Assembly (NCBI GenBank): GCA_963582345.1
Contig: CAUZSN010000036.1
Coordinates: forward strand, 1-24,275
DNA from: CAUZSN01 sp963582345
Lineage (GTDB): Bacteria; Planctomycetota; Planctomycetia; Planctomycetales; Planctomycetaceae
Direction: 5' to 3'
Length of the DNA stretch: 24,275 nt
Shown: one piece after another, positions 1 through 6,743 of the stretch
How positions within the stretch are numbered: the stretch's first letter is position 1
How the letters are laid out: each line of letters starts with the position of its first letter
The notes under the pieces: model-generated
The model's database searches: none
Told to the model about the DNA's origin: nothing
What the model saw: the letters and a program-made list of their open reading frames with translations, nothing else
Translations under genes and position numbers: made by a program

Positions 1-12
1 ACATAAGAACAT

Positions 13-1155
13 ATGGATGAGATCAAGAATCTAGTGCGACGTGAAGTGATTGAAACGGCTCGGACTTTGGTGATCAAGGTCGGGACGAATGTCCTATCGA
101 ACCAGGACGATTCGCTCGACGGCGACCGTATTGTCTCGCTGACCAAACAGATACAACGAGTGCTGAAAACGGGTCGGAAGGTCGTGGTAGTTTCCAGCGG
201 CGCTATCGGTGCAGGGATGGACTTGTTGGGTGTCAATCGTCGTCCGGACGACCTTCCGCATTTGCAGGCAGCAGCGGCAACCGGCCAGGCTCGATTGATC
301 CGATTATACGACGATTGTCTGCAAAAGCACGGGTATCACGCATCGCAGCTTCTGATGACCGCCAACGATTTCAAGCACCGCAATCGGTATCTCAATGTGC
401 GCAATACGTTAAACACATTGTTCGAATACCCAGTGGTGCCGGTCATCAACGAAAACGATACTGTCAGTATCGAAGAGATTAAGTTTGGCGACAACGATCA
501 TCTGGCCGCGATGGTCACCAATCTGTTGCCGGCACCGTTACTTGTCATTCTGTCAATCGTTGACGGTCTTTATGACGGAAATCCTACCAATTCTCACAGC
601 CGGGTAATTCCGTTAGTTGAGGAATGGGATGATGCGCTATTCGGCCTGGCGTTTGATGAGGGCAGCCGCCGTGGAACTGGTGGAATGCGGTCCAAACTGG
701 AAGCTGTGCGCACGGCGACAGCCGTTGGTGAAAACGTTATCATTGCAAACGGGACAAAGGCGGACGTTTTGGACAAAATTCTGGCAGCCGAAGAAATCGG
801 GACGTTGTTCTTGGCCAAAGGCGAAGCGGTGCCGGCCTGGAAAAGATGGATTGGATACACGCTACCTCCCAAAGGGCGGTTCGCGGTCGACGACGGGGCT
901 CGCGACGCGCTGCTGGAATCAGGCCGATCGCTGTTGGCGATTGGAATTACGGCTGTGGAAGGAGACTTCATGCAAGGCGAAGTCGTCACCCTGTCCGATG
1001 CAAACCGCGTCGAGTTTGCACGCGGCCTGACGAATTATGACTCGAACGACGCCCGCGCCATTTCCGGAAAACGCAGTGATCAAATCGTCGAAGTGCTGGG
1101 CGGTCTGCCCTATACCGAAGTGATTCACCGCGACAACTTGGTTGTGATCAGTTGA
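13..1155 (+). CDS. proB: Glutamate 5-kinase (ProB) with C-terminal PUA domain
   Basis: It phosphorylates L-glutamate to glutamyl 5-phosphate, the first step of proline synthesis, in the cytoplasm. The 380-residue product has the amino-acid-kinase fold in about the first 270 residues: VIKVGTNVL near residue 20, SSGAIGAG near 61, NENDTV and FGDND around 147-161 (glutamate site), and GTGGM near 222. A PUA domain covers about 285-365, including the ARAISGKRSDQI stretch near its end. Length matches AAK-plus-PUA ProB enzymes of about 370 residues. An in-frame TAA at 4-6 makes the ATG at 13 the earliest possible start; no clear Shine-Dalgarno is visible in the 12 bases available. It is the only intact plus-strand gene in the window and converges on the cupin gene. 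ProA is not in the window. Identification is very secure. Confidence 0.97.
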   Translation: MDEIKNLVRREVIETARTLVIKVGTNVLSNQDDSLDGDRIVSLTKQIQRVLKTGRKVVVVSSGAIGAGMDLLGVNRRPDDLPHLQAAAATGQARLIRLYDDCLQKHGYHASQLLMTANDFKHRNRYLNVRNTLNTLFEYPVVPVINENDTVSIEEIKFGDNDHLAAMVTNLLPAPLLVILSIVDGLYDGNPTNSHSRVIPLVEEWDDALFGLAFDEGSRRGTGGMRSKLEAVRTATAVGENVIIANGTKADVLDKILAAEEIGTLFLAKGEAVPAWKRWIGYTLPPKGRFAVDDGARDALLESGRSLLAIGITAVEGDFMQGEVVTLSDANRVEFARGLTNYDSNDARAISGKRSDQIVEVLGGLPYTEVIHRDNLVVIS

Positions 1156-1727
1156 CCCCGACAAAAATACTAGTTTTCACCGAGCCGGCGCGAGTGCGCG
1201 TACTTTGCAACGCCATTTTGTGAACTACATTTTCATTATCAGTAGACGTTAGACGGTTTAGTCACTGAAAATTGTTACGGTCGGCAATCGGCACGTTTGT
1301 TTTTACCGCAATGTTCTAATTGAACGATGGCAACACACGACTCAAACAGCAGTACGCACGGTTCCTGGTTTCAGTCGCATTTATTAGTTGCTGATGATGA
1401 AAGGAAGATCGCGATAAAATGAATACAATTTGTTCACTGGCAAGAATCCGACCGCTCAGTGAAAATTTCCGAAAAACCACAACTTTGACGCCAAAAAATT
1501 GCCGATCTTAGAGCATGTCGGACAACGAGCATACAAACCGCTCACGGTATATTTCGTCGGATGGACCAACCCAAACGCGTGAGTCGGAATCACCAACGGT
1601 AAGTGCGACGCACTACCCGATCTCCGCTCGTCTCGCAGCGCCTCCGCCGTCGCAAATGACGAGAGGTTTGATCTTTATAGCCACGACATTGCACGATGTG
1701 CAAAGCCGTGGTTTTTTAGGACAGAAT
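1156..1727. other. Long convergent intergenic region, no gene recognised
   Basis: These 572 bases separate the 3' ends of proB and the cupin gene. No frame gives a convincing protein; an open frame starting at 1515 runs on antisense to the cupin gene and looks like a shadow. One perfect inverted repeat is present, TTCACTG at 1433-1439 and CAGTGAA at 1457-1463, with a 17-base loop and no clear T-run beside it. I cannot assign a terminator for either gene with confidence. Confidence 0.5.
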
Positions 1728-2927
1728 TTACTTGATCATAGTGTCCAACACGACCAGCGGGTCAGGCCCAACTTGTTTCAGCGACGCCGACATGTCCATT
1801 GGAATACCGAAGTGATCGTGTGCCGACATGTCGCACTCGATCCGCTCGATCGAAGCACGGCATTGACCGCGAACGACTGCAACGATACGAAAATCGTCGC
1901 GTGGAAACGTATATCCGGCCGGATCGATTCGTGTTATGCCCAACGTCAGCCCGCCGCTGTTGTTCCGGTTGGTGACCGTATGCGGGATGAGCGTTGAATG
2001 CCATGACGACGTCATAGCCGCCGCGCGATCAATCTGACGTTCCAGATACACCATCTGGCTGAAAGGAACGCTGTCTCGATCGACCAGCTGTAAGTCTTTA
2101 AGTGGACATGGCTGAGGTGCAACATCAAGGAATACTCCCCAGCCGCTGTGCATCAGCGATCCGAAGATGAACGGAACGTGATGGATATGGTCGCCAGTGT
2201 TGACCCAACCGTGATCGGTTTCCGGAGGAATTGGCATGGCGTAACCGTCTTTGACCGGTGCACGGCAATTACCCAACACCGTTATGCCGTGCGTTGGATT
2301 GTAACCCAAGTGAATCTCGACACCGTGGGAGTGCCGGTGAATTGGCACGTCACGGAACTCACCAGCAAGATATGCGAGATTCCACGAATGATGATCACCA
2401 TAGACGAGCGGTACGATGATAATCCCCAAGCCCGGTACCACAAAGCTGGCCTGCTCGGGTACGTCGGTGTCCTGACTGGGACATATGCCGCACGAAGTGG
2501 TGATGTCCTCAATTGTCTTGCGGAACAGGTCAGCGATGCGTGCGATTTTAGGGTCACGCAATGCCCGCGCTTCGCTCTCAATACTGTCAATAATGCGCAA
2601 GACTCCGTTATGGTATCGGTGGAACATCGAGATGACTACGCGGTAATCCGTAGGCACCGGTTCCATCGAAAGATTCGCCAAATCGTCCAGGCATTCGATG
2701 GAGCGCCTGCGCAAGACGACCGACAGCGTTCCCGCTGAAGCCTGTTGTTCGATCGCAACGCGAGTGGCATGAAATACGCCAATCACGTGCCTGCGAAATG
2801 CGTAGCAGTACAGTCGTGCCAGACATATATCCTCGGCAGAAACACCTTGCGGGTTGCGGTTCTGTTTGTGACTGCGATTCGCCTGATCGACAAGCTGCTG
2901 ATAACCTGGGTGCATTCGAAGAACCAT
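1728..2927 (-). CDS. Cupin-fold protein of unknown function, possible bicupin
   Basis: I do not recognise a named family for this 399-residue protein. Residues 1-150 look mostly helical, with many basic residues and no signal peptide. A central segment has a good cupin metal site: HRHSHGVE at 197-204 supplies His197, His199 and Glu204, and PPETDHGWVN at 234-243 supplies His239 in an H-x3-N context. Together they match cupin motifs 1 and 2. Residues about 325-395 resemble a second, degenerate barrel without a clear metal site. Cupins of this layout include dioxygenases, isomerases and sensors, so substrate and reaction are open. It follows folB by 64 bases on the same strand and may be co-transcribed with it. 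The start is the ATG at 2927, with only a weak purine-rich stretch ahead. The coding call is firm because the frame is long and motif-bearing. Confidence 0.75.
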   Translation of the reverse strand: MVLRMHPGYQQLVDQANRSHKQNRNPQGVSAEDICLARLYCYAFRRHVIGVFHATRVAIEQQASAGTLSVVLRRRSIECLDDLANLSMEPVPTDYRVVISMFHRYHNGVLRIIDSIESEARALRDPKIARIADLFRKTIEDITTSCGICPSQDTDVPEQASFVVPGLGIIIVPLVYGDHHSWNLAYLAGEFRDVPIHRHSHGVEIHLGYNPTHGITVLGNCRAPVKDGYAMPIPPETDHGWVNTGDHIHHVPFIFGSLMHSGWGVFLDVAPQPCPLKDLQLVDRDSVPFSQMVYLERQIDRAAAMTSSWHSTLIPHTVTNRNNSGGLTLGITRIDPAGYTFPRDDFRIVAVVRGQCRASIERIECDMSAHDHFGIPMDMSASLKQVGPDPLVVLDTMIK

Positions 2928-2991
2928 TACACATCTCTATCTTGTCGTGAATCGTTCGGTGATGTCGCAACCATTATAAATCTGTTCCGGA

Positions 2992-3345
2992 TTACTTACT
3001 GCGATCAATGGTCACTCCAACGGATCGGGCGAATCGCAGGGCTCCGGGTTTCTCGACGCTGACATATACACGTTCAACACGCTCGTCCGTAAGACAGAGA
3101 TTAGCGATCTCATCGGCCATTTTTTCAATCAGGAAATATTGGGAACCCTCGACCAATTCGATGACCTGTTTGGTGACCGTGCGGTAGTTGACAGCGTCTG
3201 ATACGTCATCAGATCGCCCGGCGGCCCGAGTATCGGTTTCGAGCGTAAAATTGACGATGACGTCCTGTCGGTTCTCCCGTTCGTCATCATTTACTCCGAC
3301 AATCGCGCGGATCAGCAAGTCCTTGATTTCGATCCGATCCGACAT
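2992..3345 (-). CDS. folB: Dihydroneopterin aldolase (FolB)
   Basis: It converts 7,8-dihydroneopterin to 6-hydroxymethyl-7,8-dihydropterin and glycolaldehyde in folate synthesis. The 117-residue product is family-length. Visible family features are IVGVNDDERENRQ at about 15-27 (with the conserved Glu), VNYRTV near 52-57 (conserved Tyr), LIEKMADEIA near 72-81 (second conserved Glu), and KPGALRFARSVGV near 99-111 (conserved active-site Lys region). A strong Shine-Dalgarno, TAAAGGAG at 3353-3360, sits 7 bases before the ATG. It lies 40 bases after the pteridine-reductase-like gene, which supports one pterin operon. Some family members also epimerise dihydroneopterin; sequence alone does not settle that. 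Confidence 0.95.
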   Translation of the reverse strand: MSDRIEIKDLLIRAIVGVNDDERENRQDVIVNFTLETDTRAAGRSDDVSDAVNYRTVTKQVIELVEGSQYFLIEKMADEIANLCLTDERVERVYVSVEKPGALRFARSVGVTIDRSK

Positions 3346-3385
3346 ACCGATGCTCCTTTATCTCCTGGATTCAGACATTTGCATT

Positions 3386-4132
3386 TCAAGGCGAAACTTT
3401 TCCAAATTCTTCACCACCAGTGACGTGGATAACTTCGCCGGTGATGAAGTCGGAATGCAGTAAAAAGATCAGTGCGTCGCAAACATCGTCAGGAGTGCCA
3501 GTGCGGTGCAGTGGAATTCGGTGCACCAGGTTTTCCATGAAATCTAATCCACTGTCACCAGGCGGCAGAATGGCTCCAGGGGCAATGGCATTGACCTGGA
3601 CGTCAGGTGCAAGCTGCCGCGCGAGGCAGTGCGTCAAAGAAACAAGAGCGGATTTTGTCAGTGTATACGCGACATGGTGCGTGTCTGGTTGAAGCGCTCG
3701 CCAATCGGCCAAATTTACGATGTGAGCGCGTCGTCCCGTCTGCCGTTGAGCCGCGAAGGCCTGGCTCAGAAAAAACGGGGCTTTCAGGTTGATGGCAAAA
3801 TGCCGGTCCCATGAGTCTTCGGTCGTGTCGGCAAGCGATCCTTCTTCGAACACACCAGCATTGTTAACTAGAATGTCGACGTGGCCGAATTGACTGACCG
3901 CATGTTTGACAATCGTTTGGGCCGCTTGAACTGGATCTGTCAAATCGGCCTGCACAGGCTTGATGGTGCCTTCCAACGACCGAATGTCGTCAATTGTTTC
4001 TTGAGCCTGAACGGTGGACTTGCCGTAGTGCAAGCAAATCTCGACGCCAAACTGTGCCAATCGAGTCACGATCGCTCGTCCGATACGCACGGCGCCGCCG
4101 GTAACAATCGCCACCTTTCCGTCTAATTCCAC
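3386..4132 (-). CDS. Short-chain reductase of the pteridine reductase (PTR1/FolM) type
   Basis: It is a 248-residue NAD(P)H-dependent short-chain dehydrogenase. It carries marks described for pteridine reductases: TGGAVRIG (TG-x3-R-x-G) at 11-18, HYGKS (H-x3-S, NADPH phosphate binding) near 35-39, and NNAG near 90. The catalytic pair Y-x3-K is in YTLTK. The usual catalytic Ser is replaced by Asp in NLADW, 13 residues before the Tyr, the same spacing as Asp181/Tyr194 in Leishmania PTR1. The family reduces dihydrofolate, dihydrobiopterin or dihydromonapterin. Position directly upstream of folB fits a pterin or folate role. The start is GTG at 4132, chosen because of AAAGGGA 7 bases upstream. 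A generic ketoacyl-reductase role is the main alternative, but the Asp substitution argues against it. Confidence 0.85.
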   Translation of the reverse strand: MELDGKVAIVTGGAVRIGRAIVTRLAQFGVEICLHYGKSTVQAQETIDDIRSLEGTIKPVQADLTDPVQAAQTIVKHAVSQFGHVDILVNNAGVFEEGSLADTTEDSWDRHFAINLKAPFFLSQAFAAQRQTGRRAHIVNLADWRALQPDTHHVAYTLTKSALVSLTHCLARQLAPDVQVNAIAPGAILPPGDSGLDFMENLVHRIPLHRTGTPDDVCDALIFLLHSDFITGEVIHVTGGEEFGKVSP

Positions 4133-4139
4133 AAGCTAA

Positions 4140-4146
4140 TCCCTTT
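4140..4146 (-). promoter_or_regulatory. Ribosome binding site supporting a GTG start of the SDR gene
   Basis: On the minus strand AAAGGGA occupies 4146-4140 and is followed after 7 bases by GTG at 4132-4130. The frame then opens directly into the Rossmann motif, so this fixes a non-ATG start. Confidence 0.6.
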
Positions 4147-4462
4147 GCTCTACAATCTCTCGAGGTGTTCGCGAACGCAGAAGCACAAGATATTTTTAGA
4201 ACCAACACAGTATGGTCTGGGGCGAAGCACGAGTGCATTTTCAATGCAATCTGGTCTCTCTTCGCCGACAATCGAATATGGAACAAGAAATCACTCGAGC
4301 AAGTCTGATCGGTAGCGAAGCCGAGCAGGTGTTTTCTCGATTCGGCACCCAGGTAAATTTGTTTGAAGTCATGCGTCAGCAGCTCACGAAAACTCTAGTC
4401 GCTCGTTCTCGGCACAACCGATCAAAGGAAGGTTTAGTGTGACCAAGATCAGACCGGGAGCG
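4147..4462. other. Intergenic region between PiT and SDR genes
   Basis: This stretch holds no gene I can support. It contains a perfect 10-bp palindrome GTTCGCGAAC at 4167-4176, 34 bases upstream of the SDR start, and the nested inverted repeat described separately at 4221-4266. A short plus-strand open frame ending at 4442 has no recognisable similarity or ribosome binding site. The SDR-folB promoter presumably lies here, but I could not identify convincing -35 and -10 boxes. Confidence 0.45.
4221..4266 (-). repeat. Nested inverted repeat, possible structured leader RNA
   Basis: Outer arms GGCGAAG (4221-4227) and CTTCGCC (4260-4266) enclose inner arms TGCATT (4234-4239) and AATGCA (4243-4248) around a 3-base loop. 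As RNA it could fold into a two-part hairpin with an internal loop of 6 and 11 bases. It lies about 90-135 bases before the SDR start. There is no adjacent T-run, so a simple terminator for PiT is not favoured. It may be a leader structure, an operator, or chance. Confidence 0.35.
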
Positions 4463-5506
4463 TCAGTGTGTAAAGCGGATATCCATCATTATGGCAAGAA
4501 GCCAATACAACGATCCGCCGAGCACAGCCGTACTGGGAAGCGTGAAAATCCACGCCAGCACGATTTTTTCTCCTAACGCCCAACGGACAGTCGACATTCC
4601 CTTTGTAGCGCCAAGGCCCAAGATTGATCCTGTAATTGTATGGGTCGTGGATGTTGGAACGCCAAACCATGCCGCAAACGTCAGAACAACCGAGGCACTG
4701 GTTTCGGCGGCGAAGCCTTCGGAAGGCCCCAATTTAGTGAGATGATGCCCTAGAGTTTTGATGACCTTCCAACCGCCGACGGCGGTACCAAGGGAAATGG
4801 CCATCGCGCAGGAAATCTTTACCCACAGAAGAACCTCGAACTTTTCTCCACTTACCTCAGTTTGAAAGCCTCCCACCACCAAAGCCAGCGTGATAATTCC
4901 CATTACCTTTTGTGCATCGTTGGTGCCATGCGTAAAGGCCATCCAACTAGCCGATGCGATCTGAAGTTTTCCAAAGGCCTGGTTCATCGTCGACGGGTGC
5001 AGTCGCTTGGTCAACCAGATTAGTACCACGTAAAAGAAATAGGCGAAACAGAATCCCAACACTGGCGCCACCATCATAGCGAGCAAAGTCTTGGCCACGT
5101 TTTTTCCGACAAGAATCTCAACACCACCTGCCGCGACAGCCGCACCTATAATCCCGCCGATGAGACTGTGGGAACCGCTGATCGGCATCCCGAATACTGT
5201 CATCGTGCCAGCCCAGAGTGCTGCACCAAGTAATCCGGTGATAATGATTACCATTACTGTTTCCTGGTCAGCAATCGTTTGGGGGGTAACTTGAATTAGC
5301 TTGGCCATAGTATTAGCGACTTCTACGCCAACCATGGCACCGGCTAGATTCAGTACGGCAGCCAGCACCACCGCGCTCAGCGGCGAAAGCACGCGTGTAC
5401 CCACAATCGTGGCAATAGCGTTCGCCGAATCGTTCCACCCGTTAACAAAATCGAACAGCAAGGCCATGACAATCGCGCAGACAACCAAAATAGCAAGTGT
5501 ACTCAT
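4463..5506 (-). CDS. pit: PiT-family inorganic phosphate transporter
   Basis: It is a low-affinity, cation-coupled phosphate permease in the inner membrane. The 347-residue product is rich in hydrophobic segments (about ten by eye). It has both family repeats: NGWNDSANAIAT near residues 23-34 and FTHGTNDAQKVMGI in the second half, each followed by the matching S-x-S/T-H element (PISGSHSLIGG and VPTSTTHTITGS). The length matches the short bacterial PiT form. It follows the DUF47 gene by 59 bases on the same strand, the classic pairing for this transporter. The ATG at 5506 has no good Shine-Dalgarno, so translation may depend on the upstream gene. Family identification is very secure; phosphate as substrate is inferred from the family. 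Confidence 0.95.
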   Translation of the reverse strand: MSTLAILVVCAIVMALLFDFVNGWNDSANAIATIVGTRVLSPLSAVVLAAVLNLAGAMVGVEVANTMAKLIQVTPQTIADQETVMVIIITGLLGAALWAGTMTVFGMPISGSHSLIGGIIGAAVAAGGVEILVGKNVAKTLLAMMVAPVLGFCFAYFFYVVLIWLTKRLHPSTMNQAFGKLQIASASWMAFTHGTNDAQKVMGIITLALVVGGFQTEVSGEKFEVLLWVKISCAMAISLGTAVGGWKVIKTLGHHLTKLGPSEGFAAETSASVVLTFAAWFGVPTSTTHTITGSILGLGATKGMSTVRWALGEKIVLAWIFTLPSTAVLGGSLYWLLAIMMDIRFTH

Positions 5507-5565
5507 GTTTCAATGCGATCGTAGCGGTGGTACCCGAGTAATATGGGGACAAGTATGACGAAACG

Positions 5566-6210
5566 TCAAGCGTTTTTCAGTGTGATACCGTGAACAATAT
5601 TAGCGACATCTTCGCAGTAATCGATCGCCTGCTCAACGATTTCGTAGAGCTCCTTCCACTTGATCACTTCAAATGGATCGAAACCGGACTCGAACAATTG
5701 GGCGAGAAACCGATGATGAATCTCGTCGCCTTCGTTTTCCGCTTCGTGGACGGCGATCAGCAATTCTTCGATGCTAGGCTGGCTGGACCGTTTCTTGCGA
5801 TTCTTCAATCGCCGTAACGCAGCGACGACGTTAGTCATGTTTTGAGTTGCCGTGACCAAAACCTGGCACTGACTCTGAAAATCGGATGTTATCGCGTCGA
5901 TCTTATAGAAAACCATCCGCTGGGCAACCGCATCGATCTGGTCAACGACATCGTCAATCTTCGTAATCAGTGCGTGGATGTCATCGCGATCAATGGGGGT
6001 TAGATACGTTTGTTCCAGTCGTTTGAGAGTTTCGTGTGTCAGACCATCGCCGACGTGTTCGTTTTCTTTTATTGCCCCAACCAGTTCACGACGCCGCTGT
6101 CCACTGACCGTCGAAAACTCGGCTAATAATTCAGCGGTCCGGAGTACATTTTGTGATGCTTTGTCGAAGCAATCAAAAAATTCGAGATTCTGAGGAAGTA
6201 AGCCAAACAT
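5566..6210 (-). CDS. DUF47 (PhoU-like) phosphate transport regulator
   Basis: It is a 214-residue cytoplasmic, all-helical protein of the DUF47/PhoU-like family, usually encoded beside PiT transporters and thought to regulate them. The start MFGLLPQNLEFFDCF is typical. Two acidic metal-cluster-type segments are visible: AIKENEHVGDGLTHETL near 46-62, and the repeat HEAENEGDEIHH near 154-165. The C-terminus ends in WKELYEIVEQAIDYCEDVAN, also characteristic. The ATG at 6210 has AGGAC about 10 bases upstream. It is the first gene of a two-gene unit with the PiT gene 59 bases downstream. Confidence 0.92.
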   Translation of the reverse strand: MFGLLPQNLEFFDCFDKASQNVLRTAELLAEFSTVSGQRRRELVGAIKENEHVGDGLTHETLKRLEQTYLTPIDRDDIHALITKIDDVVDQIDAVAQRMVFYKIDAITSDFQSQCQVLVTATQNMTNVVAALRRLKNRKKRSSQPSIEELLIAVHEAENEGDEIHHRFLAQLFESGFDPFEVIKWKELYEIVEQAIDYCEDVANIVHGITLKNA

Positions 6211-6743
6211 GTTTTATAGTCCTAGTTGCTTTTAAACTGCTAATTCCACAACTGTTGTCGCGCATTCATTGTCCAGATTGTCTTCAGCACGCGCCTAGAG
6301 TCAATTGCACATGGAGTACGTGCCGCCAACGTGACGACATGCTTTGATCAATTGAACCCAGCTTTAATTCGCGACCTTTGCCTACGATGGCTTCGCGGAA
6401 ATAGCAGTACGTTGCCTGAGTCACGCTAACAATCGCGTCGGATCATACGTTGCGAACCTCTACAGGAACTGAGTGAAGCAGCCAAGATGGCGAACGCTCA
6501 ACTCGCAGTTTATAAAACTGACTTTTTGATAATGGTGCAAAAGACAAGCGAATATTTCAATAGACACAGTCTCAACAAGACCACAAAAGACAATTGACTC
6601 TTGACATGCTTGTAAACAACAACCGTTGAATCGATTACATCAGTCGTCTAACCAGAGGCGACGGAATCGCCGTATCTGATCGCCACCGGACGGCATTAAT
6701 CACTCATAGTTTTACGGCGTGAAAGATTCTCGGGAGAGCTGGG
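6211..6743. other. Long intergenic region upstream of DUF47-PiT, no gene recognised
   Basis: These 533 bases hold no frame I can support as a protein. They should contain the DUF47-PiT promoter and the end of the PPC-protein transcript. Small inverted repeats are present: ACAACTGTTGT at 6248-6258, close to the DUF47 start, and CAGTTT/AAACTG at 6506-6520 followed by a short T-run on the plus strand. I looked for a PHO box and did not find one. A TTGACA at 6601 on the plus strand has no good -10 and no gene downstream. Confidence 0.45.

Noticed and set aside
1433..1463. Inverted repeat TTCACTG/CAGTGAA as a terminator for the cupin gene or proB
   Set aside because: The loop is 17 bases, no T-run follows, and it lies about 265-280 bases from either stop codon.
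1515..1997. Plus-strand 160-codon open frame
   Set aside because: It runs antisense into the cupin gene, has no recognisable motif and looks like the complement of real coding sequence.
2148..2738. Plus-strand 196-codon open frame
   Set aside because: Fully antisense to the cupin gene, whose frame carries the metal-site motifs.
4212..4442. Plus-strand 76-codon open frame between SDR and PiT genes
   Set aside because: No ribosome binding site, no codon preference I can see and no family resemblance; its start overlaps the nested inverted repeat.
6255..6282. Three TTGTC repeats upstream of the DUF47-PiT pair as a possible PHO box
   Set aside because: Spacings are 14 and 9 bases rather than the regular 11-base spacing of PHO boxes, and the rest of the consensus is missing.
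6601..6629. TTGACA on the plus strand as a promoter
   Set aside because: No acceptable -10 box 16-18 bases downstream and no plus-strand gene to serve.
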